This document shows positions 1-11,173 of a stretch of DNA of 64,000 nt, piece after piece. Positions within the stretch are counted from its first letter, which is position 1. The number at the start of each line of letters is the position of its first letter. Position numbers and translations under genes: made by a program. The notes beneath the pieces are model-generated. The model made no database searches and was not told the origin of the DNA. It worked only from the letters and a program-made list of their open reading frames with translations. Where the stretch lies: positions 135,201 through 199,200 of the forward strand of contig LSRX01000178.1 in NCBI GenBank assembly GCA_001939145.1, written 5' to 3'. This stretch comes from Symbiodinium microadriaticum. Lineage: Eukaryota > Sar > Dinophyceae > Suessiales > Symbiodiniaceae.

Positions 1-1100
1 TGTCTGGCGAAACAAACCTTTGCCCTGCAAGTTAGTTTATCTCTGACAAACAAACGTTTCTGAAGTTTGTTTTGGCCAAAACTAACAAACTCTGCCTCAA
101 CCGTTACTCCTAAACCTTGCCGCAAGGACTATGAAATCTAGCAACGAGGGTTACACCTACGAGAACGATAGCTTCCAAGGACTTATAGCCCGCATCTAAG
201 GGTTCCCATAGCACTTACTCACAATCCCCCCTAGCTTTAAAACGCGACAACACCCTAAACCCTAAAACCTAAACCCTAAACCCTGTCAGGGTTTAGGGTT
301 TAGGGCTTGGTCGCCAAAGTCCCCCGCTCCTCCAAGTAGAGCTCTCACAAAAGCGACTCTGCAGCGACGCCTTCGGCTGGGATTTGCAGCCGTTACTCGT
401 CAAGAGGCCTCGCTTTAGCAAGTCAGCCTACGATTCCTTCAACTGAAGCTAGACGTAGTAAGCTTCTAATGAGTAGCGACAGCTTCCTCATTTTCGAACT
501 CTAGTTAGTAAGTCTAATGATCCTTGAGGCTCTTGGGTGAGAAGTAAGGAGAAGCAACTGACATGGGTCCTCTCTTCACGAAATCTCAACGCCGGCACGA
601 GGAATGGCAGAAATATTACTACTGAGGGTTCCTTCTAACATTTATAACTTGAGTCCATTATCCTTCAAAGTCCCGCCATATTTATTCAGGCCACACTACA
701 CATCCTAAATCCCTTACCTTGTGGCCAATGGCCTAGCCTACTATTTCACAGGCTACGGCTTGCGATCATGGGTCCATGGTAGGGCATAAACCCTGAACTT
801 GAACCTCTCAATCCTAAAACCCTAAAACCCTAAACCCCTAAGCCCCCTAAAACAAGCCCGGATGTCGCGGGAAGCGTCGCAGCAGACCGGACCGAAACAT
901 GCGACGGTGGAGCGCAAGTACATCTGGAAGCAGATTCCCGGCTCTTCTTAGGGAGCCTTTTGGGCTTAGGGCTTTCGGGGTTTAGGGATTTAGGGGTTTA
1001 GGGGTTTAGGGTTTAGGGTTTAGGGTTGTTTAGGAATTCGGGATTTAGGGATTTGGGGTTTGGTGTTTAGGGACATATAGGGACATAAAGTAGTAAAAAC
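1..1100. other. Gene-free stretch
   Basis: Telomere-like motifs at about 241-306, 815-852 and 965-1,075 separated by unique DNA. No convincing coding. A TTTGTTTG-rich patch near 15-95 contains AACAAAC/GTTTGTT words in both orientations. Confidence 0.7.
268..304. repeat. Head-to-head telomere-like palindrome
   Basis: CCTAAACCCTAAACCCTG, a single T, then CAGGGTTTAGGGTTTAGG: a perfect 37-base inverted repeat in which CCCTAAA units turn into TTTAGGG units. Confidence 0.9.
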
Positions 1101-1667
1101 ATGGTAGTAACTTGGATCGCGTGCCCTTTGCAAGAATGCAGGATGCTTTCCATGCTTGACCCTTTCACGATTGCCGCTGCCAGCATACTGAGCCATCGCG
1201 TGCGCACATGGTGTGTTTCGAAGGATGGATTGCTGAAGGTCCCTTACCTGATTCTGAATTATGCGGCTTCGCATGCAGACATGCGTGTGATCCACGCACT
1301 GCCGGCCATTGAGAAGGCAGAGTTGGTTGAGTTTGAGCTTTGGAATAATGGATGTGACAACGTCTGGGGCAACGAGGAAATCCATCTGCGGGAAACGGAT
1401 GAGCCTACAAGTCATGAGCATTTCAGCGTGTGTTTGGGCTGGCTCTTTGGTGCCTTTCCGAAGCTCCGACGGGTGGCCATCATCGGATTGCGAAACAGGC
1501 TCCAGCTGGCACCTCTGCTGAGAAGCTTCCGTCGCTGCCCCGCCCTTGAGGAGCTTTCCCTGCAAGATGCAGACTTCGAAGACGTGGCAACTCTGCTGCT
1601 CTTGAGAAATGATGTTGAATCTCAGCCTAGAATATTATTCCTCAAGCCCTCTAAACCCCAACTCTAA
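1101..1667 (+). CDS. Unrecognised leucine-rich coding stretch, possibly an exon
   Basis: An open frame of 188 codons from the ATG at 1,101 that ends as it runs into telomere-like CCCTAAA repeats (the last ~15 residues are repeat-derived). The body has balanced, protein-like composition. It includes a leucine-patterned part (FPKLRRVAIIGLRN, PLLRSFRRCPALEELSL) that resembles a leucine-rich repeat. Base composition is higher in GC than the flanking repeats. Similar leucine-patterned stretches follow on the same strand (1,749-1,835, 2,798-2,945, 3,057-3,527), so this could be one exon of a multi-exon gene or the remains of one. No domain can be named with confidence and no splice sites were established. 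Confidence 0.35.
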   Translation: MVVTWIACPLQECRMLSMLDPFTIAAASILSHRVRTWCVSKDGLLKVPYLILNYAASHADMRVIHALPAIEKAELVEFELWNNGCDNVWGNEEIHLRETDEPTSHEHFSVCLGWLFGAFPKLRRVAIIGLRNRLQLAPLLRSFRRCPALEELSLQDADFEDVATLLLLRNDVESQPRILFLKPSKPQL

Positions 1668-1748
1668 ACCCTAAACTAAGCCCTTAAAAGCGCTACGAAG
1701 GAGCACGCATTTCAGCTTCTTAAGCACCCTCCACGAGCTGCTGAGGCA

Positions 1749-1835
1749 ATGTGCGCAGCCTTCGAGGTGGTGCAGGCACTACCTGCCTTCCGAGGTCTTT
1801 GCATCCTCCATCTTGCAGTCAGGCACCTGCCCAAA
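1749..1835 (+). CDS. Possible short exon, leucine-patterned
   Basis: About 29 codons reading MCAAFEVVQALPAF then RGLCILHLAVRHLP, with the hydrophobic spacing of a leucine-rich repeat. It lies after a telomere-like block and before a T-rich run at ~1,843-1,915 that could be intronic. It is called only because its neighbours on the same strand look similar. Confidence 0.22.
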
Positions 1836-2797
1836 CGTAGCCTCTTCTTGTTCTTCTTATTCTTTATGTCACTGCCGTTCTTCTTGATTTGCTTGTTCCT
1901 TGTGTTGTTCTGGTTATTCGGACCAGGATGCTTAAGACTACTATCTCGTCTTGGACCTTTCAAAGAGTCCTGGGCCGAGGTTTAAGGGAAGCCTCAACCC
2001 AAAACCCTAAACCGAGGCCGGCTTTCGATGGTGGCGATATTGATCCGGAGTCCCAGACGCTGACAGCCCTTGCTGCATGCTCTCTGTCCCTCCCATCGCT
2101 GCACACGCTTTGCCGCTGGCCCTGAATCATTGTGTTTCTTTCATATAGACGCCTCATGAAGGAAAACTTGGGCGTTTATTGGGGTTCTGACTATGTATCC
2201 TACTGTTTTTGGTGGTTATTTAACAGGTGTCTTAATCAGGTACCTACATTACTGCGGTGGTTGCATTGATTTCGTACGGGTAGCCTGACACGCATGCCAA
2301 AATCTTATCGTAACCCCTTGAAGGAACCCTTATAGAAACCCTTCCAAAGAACCCTCATAGTTAGTTAGTTATATATATATATATATAGTTCATTAATTAA
2401 TACAAAGTAACCCTTCAGAGGAGCCCTTATACTAGCCCTTTTGAAAGTGTCACGCCGGACCGAGGCTTGTGCGTGAGCTCGCGGGAAGCCGCACGGCCAG
2501 GCTTCGTCACGGCGTTGCAGAGACTGGGTTCTGGAGTACCATACTTGAATGCGTTTTTTCTTTGGACCTCTTCCTTAAAGGAACCATTAAGACACAAGTC
2601 TATACTTTTTTCTCCCTGGTTACTTCAAAGTCCAGGAGATGTATCGATGTCTTTCCCCTGCGCCAGCTCAGTTTAGCTGGAGACAGGCGCCTAGCTACTG
2701 ACATTTAGGGTTTTGGGTATGTTCGCAGCACAAGGTTGTTGCTTCTTTAAAACGGGCCCTGAAGCAGAGATCCCCCCTAAACCCTAAAAAACCCTCG
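1836..2797. other. Stretch without a supported gene
   Basis: A T-rich tract (1,843-1,915), a possible leucine-patterned snippet at ~2,030-2,123 (ALAACSLSLPSLHTL in the + strand), CCCTTxxAAGG words around 2,316-2,450 with a (TA)n run at 2,370-2,386, and unique DNA at 2,450-2,700 with open but unconvincing frames. Confidence 0.55.
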
Positions 2798-2945
2798 CGG
2801 CTGAGGTACTTATCCGAGAGGCTTTCAGCAGTGAGAGTGCCCTTCAAGTGCCGGCTGCTCACACTGGATCTTCCGCTGGATGGGCGGAGCTTGTCGATGC
2901 TAGCGACATCCGTCTGCCGGAGTCAGGCTCGACTTACAACAGTAG
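2798..2945 (+). CDS. Possible exon, leucine-patterned
   Basis: An open frame with no ATG that starts right after a CCCTAAA-type block and ends where TTTAGGG-type repeats begin. The translation includes RYLSERLSAVRVPFKCRL, LLTLDLPLDGRSLSMLA and a QARLTTVGL end, the alternating leucine pattern of a leucine-rich repeat. Sharp edges at telomere-like DNA on both sides are typical of the exon-like pieces in this part of the window. Confidence 0.27.
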
Positions 2946-3056
2946 GGCTTAGAGTTCAGGGGTCTAGGGTTTAGGGATAGTGGGTTTAGGGTTAAGGGGT
3001 TTAGGGTTTAGGGGTAATAGGTTTAAGGATTAGGGTTAGGGTTTAGGGAAGTAGTC

Positions 3057-3527
3057 TTGCGACAAACCCTAGAAGTAAGGCATCAGTTTTCGACCCAACA
3101 GCTCTACAGGGTAGCTTTCCTCGGATCCTCAAGAACACGACAGGTGGAAGGCTTGACTCTTCTATCTCCAGCTGAGGGTCTCGAAGCCCCTGACCTTCGC
3201 GAGTTCCTTGCAGTCCTCGCAACTTCAGCTTTACAGTCCTTCACATGGAATTTCTGTGGTTTATATACCTCCGGCCTCCAAAGGGAGGCCCGCCTCGCCG
3301 TGAGTGAGGGTCTGGGCCATCTGATCTCGACCTGCCCATCTCTCAAGAAGCTGATGGTCTTCCATGACGAACGATATATGGATCCGTGTCCCTGGCCAGA
3401 GCTGGCCGACATAACCAGCATGGCGACCCAGCGCGGCGTTTGCTTCCGAAGCCCGCACGCACAGCTGCGGAAGCATGTGAGGCTCAGGCAGGTGTGGCTG
3501 AGACCTTCTCTCCAACCCTGTCTTTGA
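3057..3527 (+). CDS. Unrecognised coding stretch with leucine-rich features, possibly an exon
   Basis: An open frame of 156 codons with no clear ATG start (the first codon is TTG), beginning at the edge of a TTTAGGG block. Protein-like parts are LREFLAVLATSALQSFTWNF, GLGHLISTCPSLKKLMVF and WPELADITSMA. The CPSLKKL pattern is typical of leucine-rich repeats. The C-terminal ~30 residues are Arg-rich and may be read-through past an exon edge. It could be the downstream part of the same gene as 1,101-1,667. No function is assigned. Confidence 0.35.
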   Translation: MRQTLEVRHQFSTQQLYRVAFLGSSRTRQVEGLTLLSPAEGLEAPDLREFLAVLATSALQSFTWNFCGLYTSGLQREARLAVSEGLGHLISTCPSLKKLMVFHDERYMDPCPWPELADITSMATQRGVCFRSPHAQLRKHVRLRQVWLRPSLQPCL

Positions 3528-3727
3528 GCCACAAGCTGTTCACAGTGACAGAGAGTCCCATGCATGGGGATGCCCCAAAGAAGGGCAGCATGCTGTACAG
3601 AATAGAATGGAAGTCTTGCCACCAATAAGCAAAAGATCTTCTCAAAGCCAAAGGCGGCAAGTTCTACCCAACCCTAAGACCCTACGCCCTAAACCTTAAG
3701 CCCTGAACCCTAAACCCTAAACCCTTT

Positions 3728-3790
3728 TTTGTCCGAAGAGGAGCAGACATCGTCACGGAGATGTACCAGAAGGGCGAGCTTGAGCAGGCT
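3728..3790 (+). CDS. Possible micro-exon between telomere-like blocks
   Basis: A short frame reading VRRGADIVTEMYQKGELEQA, wedged exactly between a CCCTAAA block (to about 3,724) and a TTTAGGG block (from about 3,791). Its composition is unlike the flanks and looks coding. Too short for any family call. Confidence 0.22.
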
Positions 3791-3920
3791 TTAGGGTTGA
3801 GGGTCGAAGGATCTTACGGTTTTAGGGTTTAGGGCTTTAGGGTTGTAGGGTTTACTTTTTAAAGGTTTTAGGGTTTTAGGGTCTACCTTAAGGTGCTCGG
3901 CTCGCCACGAGTCGGCGGAG

Positions 3921-4480
3921 CTGTGTGTGAACGGCTGCGTCAGCCTTGAGCAAGTGAGAGCTCGCGATGCAGTCTTTGCAGAGCATGTGGAGCTTGGGCT
4001 GACTTGGAGGGTTATCCCCAGGGAGCCGATGCCTTCCCGGGTGTGCTTCAACTCGTGCAGGCGGCACAGAATGCGACCCTCCAGAAGTCCGAAAGTGAAA
4101 TCCAACTCCTTCGCCGCATCTTCTCTCTTGCAAGGGGCCATGCATCGCCGGACTTCCAGAGCATTCGCAAGGTGGCCTTGTCTTCGAAGCCGCCTTGCAG
4201 CGAGTGCTTTCCTGCATTCTACAGCTTCGCCTTGCGATTCTGCGGGGGAACCGAGGGGAGTTTCCTTCGGGGAAACCGAGACCTTCATCAGAAGCTCAGG
4301 TCAGACTCGTGCTCTGGGACTTGGGTTCTGGGAAGTGCTTTCGCAGGACTTCAAGAGAGGCCTGGAACAGATTCCTCATTTCCGCCATGGACTCTTGAAA
4401 GTTGCCTTGACCATAGGGTTCTCCTTTTCCCCAAACTCACTGCCTTCCCTCGGGGCCATTCCCCAACCCCAACACCCTAA
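3921..4480 (+). CDS. Unrecognised exon-like segment
   Basis: A ~560-base non-repetitive segment between two telomere-like regions. Two + frames are open for long parts. One (from ~4,004) contains LQLVQAAQNATLQKSESE and IQLLRRIFSLARG, which look like an amphipathic helix. No motif is recognised, and it is uncertain which frame, if any, is translated. Confidence 0.2.
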
Positions 4481-5273
4481 GCTGTAAGCTTAAACCCTGA
4501 ACCCTAAACCCTAGACTCCAAACCCTGAAGCCTAAACCCTAAACCTTGAACCCTAAACCCCAAAACAACACAAAACCTAGGCCCTGGATTCTGTACCCTG
4601 AGCACTAAGCCGTTTATTGCCCCTAAATGAATTTTAGGGTTTCGGGTTTAAGGGTTTAGGGTTTAAGAGTTTTAGGTTTAGGGTTTTAGGGTGTAGGGTT
4701 TAGGGAATCATACCTGCACATCGAGACCGAACTCCGCCGTGGAGGAAGAGTTCGTGGATAGTAGTGGAGCAAGTATCCTTTAGCCGCTGGAATATGTTTT
4801 TGTCCCCTTGACTGGGCTTAAGAAGACCTTGTTTGCGAATGCTTGTTTGAGGCTTTAAAGGGCCAACCTAGATCCTGATGTAATCGAAAATCGCAAGCTT
4901 CACGCTATGATCCGTTCGGAAGACCGGTGAGCCGATAAAAGAGCTCGTAACGGGTTGAGAATATGTGTGTTTTGTTTCTTGGTTTTCGGTGGTTTCGAGA
5001 TTGAGGCCATTCGTCTTTGAAGGCAGGAAGGTTGCTGGGTTATGTACTGAGTGCGCCGGAGGACATGCTGCGAGATTCAGGGCATGAAGGTTAAGGTTTA
5101 GCTCAAGGTTAGATTTCAGCCTTTGCACTTCAAGTGCCATGCAAGAGTGCTGTCCGGTCGCAGATGTTGGTCATGGCCAACGAGGGAGCTGGTGATAGTG
5201 CCGGGCTCAAGCGGGGCTTCTCCGTTGTGGAAGGGTCCCACGCTCGCTCTAGTTAATATAGAAGCCTCAAGAA

Positions 5274-5338
5274 TTTCCTTCTTAGGGTTATAATACAGTA
5301 TACCCCAAAACCCAATTCTAACATAGGCCCCTATATTA
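5274..5338 (-). repeat. Element family C, inverted partial copy
   Basis: Reverse orientation: TATAATACAGTATACCCCAA, then AAACCCAATTCTAACATAGG and CCCCTATATTA, matching the family consensus TAGAATAGGGTTTTGGG read on the other strand. Confidence 0.65.
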
Positions 5339-5520
5339 GTCGCATCATTCCTGCGCACGCCTGATCTAACGATGGTATACTGAGACCCTTGAGATGGGGC
5401 TTGCGGGCTCCTTAAAAGGTGCAGAAACCTGAGATTCGATGTCGTATTCATGGTTTGGGGGAGTAGAGGTGAAGGTTTTGGGGGGGATAGAGGGAGAGGC
5501 CGGAGATTGAAAGCTACGGC

Positions 5521-5629
5521 CTACGGTTGATGATATAAATCCTGCACTTCCCTTCAGGAAATATATATGCCATAACTCCCTTGGTTTAGGGTCCTTCAGG
5601 AAATGCAGGATGTATATCATCAACAGTAG
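5521..5629. repeat. Fold-back element family A, copy 1
   Basis: Starts CTACGGTTGATGATATAAAT and ends TATATCATCAACAGTAG, with terminal inverted repeats of about 30 bases. A short MITE-like element with no coding; it has a diverged interior compared with the copies at 19,907 and 31,484. Confidence 0.8.
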
Positions 5630-6678
5630 GGCCTCATCCCTGATGAAGCCGTGCTTTGCTGCGCAAGGTAGGTTTGTGCAAGTCAGCGGCTTTCAAGCGA
5701 TGGTGTGCACGCAGTCAAAGACGTGTGGTGATCATGAAATGTGCTCGCATGTCGGGGGTCTTGCTCCCAAGCCGCACAACTCAAATCGCGTACCAGGCCT
5801 TCCAAAAGTGTTATAGCATTGCTCTGCTCCACCAGCTCCTAACTCCCAGGCTCAGGGTTTTGTGTCGTAAAACACGAAGCCCTAAACCCTAAAACCCTCA
5901 AGCCCTCTAAACCCTTATGCCCTAAACCTCAAGCCCTAAACCCTAAAACCCTCAAACCCATTGTCTGATCGTTGCGGTCTTCCGTCAATGGGCGCGAGAG
6001 TCTGCAGTTGGAGCAGGGTGCTCGAAAGGCACCAAAACTGGACCCTTCTTAAAACGATAAACCCCTAAGCCCACATCCCCTAAACCTCTAAACCCTTACC
6101 CCTAAACCCCTAAAGCCCTAAACCCCAAGCCTCAAAACCCCTAAATGCTTAACACCTAAACCCTCAAACCCTTCTTAGGGCCCAGTGGAGATAGAGTCAC
6201 GGGATGCATATAAGAGGCGGAGCCTGGAGCTTCAAAGCGTGTTGAAGCCCAAATCCAATTAGGGTCTTAGGGCTTTAGGGTTTTAAGGTTTAGGGTTTAG
6301 GGGTGTAGTGGTTTAGGGTCTAGGGTTTAGGGTTATGGAATGGTCCTTTAGGGCGATGTCAGAATGGCAGTGCTTCTGGACCCTCTTGGGTAATATTACT
6401 GCAGTTTTACTATCACATGATTGCAATAAATTGGTCTATGTAATATATAAATTTCATGCAATATCATACGATTGTAAGAACATGGCTGAAAAATCGTAAT
6501 GCTATTGGGTTTGGAAGCCCTAAGCCCTAACCTCTTAGCCACAAGCCAGGACGGCCCGCCCCCCCCCCCAAGTCACCGTCTTCGTAACCCTAGCTACTGA
6601 TCCAAAGGCCCCAAGCCACTCGGCCCCCCATGATCCCTTCAGCATGGAATGTGGATCCTGGAACATCCTAGGTCCTAG

Positions 6679-6770
6679 GTAGTATTAGGGAGACCCATTA
6701 AAGGGGACCCTTCTTAACCCTTCTTATGGCTCTCGTAAAGGGGACCTTATTGAGAGGGTCTGTGTACTAC
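6679..6770. repeat. Possible fold-back element H
   Basis: GTAGTATTAGGGAGACCC at the left against GAGGGTCTGTGTACTAC at the right, with internal AAAGGGGACC words. Single copy with an imperfect stem. Confidence 0.42.
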
Positions 6771-7961
6771 GCCTCAGGCTTCCTCTCGATTCCTCAGCCC
6801 TATAAACCCCTTACAAATAGGTACTCCCCTGAACCCTAAACCCTCTGCAACTTTTTGAGTGGGTCTAAACCCTAAACCCTCAACCCTAAAACCCTAAACC
6901 CTAGACACTCAACCTTGAACCTAAATCCCTAAAACCCTAAACCCTCAACCCTAAACCCTTGAAACATAAATGCTGCCACTTTTGGGGGGTGCTGAGGCGC
7001 TGGGTCCGGCGAGTCAAGTGCTGATGCCACGCAGTACACCAGAGGCAGAGGGTGCCCGTAAAGGTTCCTTTCAGAAGGGTTCCTAGAGGTTTAGGGTTCA
7101 GGGTTAGGGGTGGAAGGAGGATAGGTTTTAGGGTTTAGGGTTTTGGGGTTGAGGGATAGGTTCTGCTTTTGGTGAGTTCGGGTTGAGGAGTGCAGCTTCG
7201 AAGGGGTTAGGCTTCAGGGGTTACTGGAGGCTACCAAGGTTTGGGCTTGACAGAGGTTGAGGTGAGGTTAGGGTGTCGGGCTTTTAGGGGTGTAGGGACC
7301 CCCAAGCCACGGGCTTGTGCTGTTTCCGACGTGCGCTACTGCTTGTTTTTTTTTGCTGGGGGGTGTAGGGTTTAAGGGTCTTGGGGGTAGGGGAGGAGTA
7401 ATGCGGGTGGTTAGATGTTTTTGAGGTTCGAAATACTGAGCTTGGGCGTATGTGTCCTGCATATACGATCCACCGACTGCACCAAGTTGGCCAGTGAAGC
7501 AAAGACAAACTCCTGGTCAGAGTATGTTTGGCAGACTTCTGAACCTCAGCCCTAAATTCTTGCAGGTGGAGCTGTTTTCCATTCATTTGGGAAGATTCGG
7601 AAACGATCAGCGCTGAAAGCATGAAATTCGGGTTTGATTCTGGGGCAATAGGGTATGGCGCTGTGAACTGAGGGAAGTGTGGACAGAGCTGAGAGTTCAG
7701 CACAGGTTTCCTGACTCCTGACTATCTGGAATAACAGGAACCCGCAAACTCAAAACTGCTGTCGATCTTCTGGATTGACTAGACCCTAAGCTAAACCCCA
7801 GACCCTAAACCCTAGACCTTAAACCCTAAACCCTAAGCCCAAGACCCTGCACCCAAGAACAAACCCCTTTATCTCTTCCAAGTCCAAGCACTACAGAAGT
7901 GAAGCGCGGCGTCGTCTCAAATGATCTTCGGACTTCGTAACTGCGGTTATGGCTAAAGTAA

Positions 7962-8077
7962 CTGTATATGGGTAGTTATCTAAATAGGGGTCCCTTGTAG
8001 GGTCCTTTTTATAAGGGTGCCGTGCTATATTGGAGACCTAAGAAGGGACCCTAACTTAGAGAGCTACCCATATGCAG
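7962..8077. repeat. Fold-back element family G, copy 1
   Basis: CTGTATATGGGTAGTTATCT at the left and GAGAGCTACCCATATGCAG at the right; the interior TCCTTTTTATAAGGGTGCCG is found reversed in copy 2. Confidence 0.78.
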
Positions 8078-9074
8078 CTGCACTCTACTACCTCCCATGA
8101 TCCTTCGGATGGAGTGATGGGTTGCACTTCGCGGCAAAATGGCTAGGCTAGAAGATCGTTTACAAACTATTCTGACTTACGTCTGCAGGTTGCACAGCTT
8201 TAGACCATCGAGTCGAGCAGTCAAGCTTTGGATAAGAGGCTTAGCAGTGAACTCTACTGTTTGGAAGAGCAGAGGTGATATCACTGGCAGACTAACAGGT
8301 ATTGATATCGACAATGGGGGTAACAAGCAATGTCCAATGACCGCGGTGGCATGAATAAGATCAAGCCCTAAACCCAACTAGCAATAAGGGGCTTGGGCAT
8401 TTTCACCACGCATGCCAACTCGAACCGCATGATGAGAAATCGAACTCTCGGGTCTAGGGCGCGCTGTAGGAGTTTAGCTTTTAGCTTGGGTTAGAGCTTC
8501 AAAGTTTCGATAAGAGTTTCGGTTTCTTGCTGGTTGGGCATTCCTTGAACTTTCGCCTGTCCTTGGCGTTGTTGCTGTGCCCGTGCCGGCCAGGTGACAT
8601 CAAGCTCATCGACGACACAAACAGGCGGTGAGCTGCAACCCCCCGTAGACCCAACCCCTCAACCCCCCTAACTAAGCCCTAAACCCTAAACCCTAAACCC
8701 CTAAACCCCTACACCCTAAAGCACATGAAACCTCAACCTCAAGCCTCTGAACCCCCATGGTATTCAAGCTCAGTTTCTTGGTTCATGCTACGTCCCTGAA
8801 ATCCAGTAGCGTGGCTCCGCTGTTTTTTGGGGTGCGGGTTTAGTTACGAACGCTATAGACATTATGAAGTCTTAGAGTAGGAGACCGTCCGATTGGGTGC
8901 AGCGGTGTTTCGCCGTCCGCGGTGAGTCTTACTGCTAAGACTAGGGTTTGAGTGTAGATTGTAGTATGGTTTTAGGGGGGCCATGCGTGGATATGATTAC
9001 TTATCATTCATCTCTTCATGTGTCGCCTGGTATCCGGCCTGCAAGCTTAGTGCAAGACCAGGGATTGATAATAT

Positions 9075-9213
9075 GCCCTAAACCCTGAACCCTGAACCCT
9101 GAACCCTAAACCCTAAACCCTAAACCCTGAACCCTAGACCCTAAACCCTAAACCCTAAACCCTGAACCCTCAGCCCTGAACCCTAAACCCTGAACCCTAA
9201 ACCCTAAACCCTG
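9075..9213 (-). repeat. Interstitial telomere-like array (CCCTAAA/CCCTGAA)
   Basis: About twenty seven-base units alternating CCCTAAA and CCCTGAA with few interruptions. One of the longest and most regular such arrays in the window. Confidence 0.95.
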
Positions 9214-10402
9214 ATATGCGTGGACAAGCTGTGTCCCACATTTGGGCCCGGGCTGCAGCCCCCACCCGATGGGAGCGCCTTAGGGTTTCGTTCAGAGGTT
9301 GAGGTATCAGCTCCTGTGACTTGCGTCGAGTTTTAGGATACAGTTTAAGGTCTAGGGTTTAGGGTTTACAGTTTAGGGTTTAGGGTTTATAGGGTTTAGG
9401 GCCTAGACTCTAAACCCTACACCCTAAACCCCTAAACCCTAAAGTTTTAGGATTTAGGCATAGATTCGAGAAATCCTAGAAAATGCCGGGACTTCAGGCC
9501 TTCAGGGTTGAGGGTTTAGGGGTTTAGGGGTTCAGGCGTTGAGGATTTAAGGTTGAGGGTTTAGGGGTTTTGAGGTTTGGGGTTGAGGTTGCAGAGCTTC
9601 GGGTGGCACGACGGACTTTCGTTCGTGGCGACGTGGAAGCCACGAGTGGGCTCACAAATAAGGGTCGGAGTGGCTACTCGCAGCAATGATACTTATCCCC
9701 TTATCGGCCCCATATCGAGCATAGTACAGTATACCCTTTCATCCGTGTGGTCGACCGAAGCACAGCGTCAGGTCGTTTCATTGTTCTCACAAGCATCATC
9801 ATCACCGGCACCACCGGCACCACCAGCATCAGCAGAAAAAACAACCTTGAATAATAGCACAAGAACAGACGCCAAAGCAGGCCTACAGCTACCGCTCTTT
9901 GCAAATCTTTGGAGACTTGGCTTGATGCTTTTTTGCTGTAGCACAGCTGCTTTTTAAGTACCCGTTGCAAACCAGCCCCACCCCCTGAATCTAGACCCTA
10001 AGCCCGAACCGGCCACCCTATCGAGATTCTGAGCCTAGCCCAAGCCCAAAAGTGTCCGAACTCGCACCACAAGGATCTGGAGAGTTTGCGACCGGTCCCT
10101 GCGATCTGTCGAGTCCTTCGAGTTCTCTAATTCCAGTCTGACAATAATGAGGGCCTACCTAAATCTCCGAAACTCGAAACTCCCTAATTAAACCCTAAAC
10201 TTCCCAAGCCGTAGAAACCCCGAAGCTCCAGAGCCCCAACTCCTTAAGCACAGACCCTAAACCCTCTTAACCCCTAAACCCCCTGCGGGTTCTCTTTCCG
10301 GCGTGGTTTTGTGTCGTTTTTTTTTCGGGGTTCAGTGTTTCCGGTATTGGGAAATAACTTGTATTGGTAAGGGTTTTGTGTATTGACCTGCCTTTGTGTG
10401 GT

Positions 10403-10910
10403 GATGACTTGCTGCTCTTTTTTTGGTTATGCCGATTTTGTGGGTCTACTGCTGCTGTCGTATGCAGCCCTTAGTCTTGACCTAAGGCTGCCCGCGAAAC
10501 AGAATGTCATTAAGCAACCCCCCACCCCTCCCCTAAGAGCAAGCAGAGCACATCACGGAAAACGGCACAGACAGAAAAACGCAGAAAGCGCAAAGCGCGA
10601 GATAGCAAGCAACATGGTTTCAGAAAGTCAGGAATTTAACAGGCAGGCCAACTTTTTGGAGCTTCGGACGAAGTCGCAACTAAAATGCACGCCAAAAACT
10701 CACGTGAGTTTCGTGCACAAAAGCAAGAAAGCCGTAATGAGACAGAAGCCTCTGCTACGAAGAGCGCAACATCTAACATCTGCAAGAAGGCGAAAACCTC
10801 GTGCAGGACGGTGTTTTCCAAGTGAGGGAAAGGCACCACTCCAGGAGAGGGGCATGCAACAGCACAAAACAAGAGGAAAAGCCACCCCGGAAAGTGAACC
10901 CGGGGTTTAG
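10403..10910 (+). CDS. Doubtful open frame with hydrophobic N-terminus and basic tail
   Basis: From the ATG at 10,403 about 168 codons are open. The first ~27 residues are hydrophobic (YADFVGLLLLSYAALSL), like a signal anchor; the remainder is Lys/Arg/Gln-rich and low in structure. It stops just before a CCCTAAA block. No homology is recognised, and the A-rich composition alone could keep this frame open. Confidence 0.12.
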
Positions 10911-11066
10911 CCCTAGACCCTTAAGCCCCTAAACCCCTAAACTCTAAACCCCTAAACCCCAAAACCCCTAAACCCCTGACCCGGATCCGAGGATAGCAGC
11001 TTCACCCTCGTGGGACTGAAAGTCGTGGACGAATCTGTCCGGCCTACAGCTGCGCTCTTTGGGGTC

Positions 11067-11173
11067 TTTAGTGGTTATAGGGTTTAGGGTCTAGGGTGTC
11101 GGGTCTAGGGTTTAGGGTTTAGGGTCTAGGGTCTAGGGTTTAGAGTTCAGGGTTTAGGGTTTAAGGTTTATAG
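11067..11173 (+). repeat. Interstitial telomere-like array (TTTAGGG)
   Basis: TTTAGGG with TCTAGGG variants in tandem. Confidence 0.92.

Larger units (their letters stand above)
4481..9560. other. Repeat-dominated stretch with no supported gene
   Basis: Telomere-like blocks recur every few hundred bases (for example 4,495-4,560, 4,634-4,705, 5,878-5,960, 6,060-6,175, 6,865-6,960, 7,790-7,850, 8,675-8,720). The spacers hold fold-back elements A, C, G and H and a C homopolymer at 6,559-6,570. An AT-leaning patch lies at 6,400-6,510. Frames of 60-140 codons are open but run across repeat edges and have no recognisable motifs. Confidence 0.7.

Noticed and set aside
9577-9957. Plus-strand frame of 126 codons
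   Set aside because: It begins in telomere-like DNA and crosses a CATCAT/CACCAC microsatellite; part resembles a family C fragment (AGTACAGTATACCC). No protein motif.
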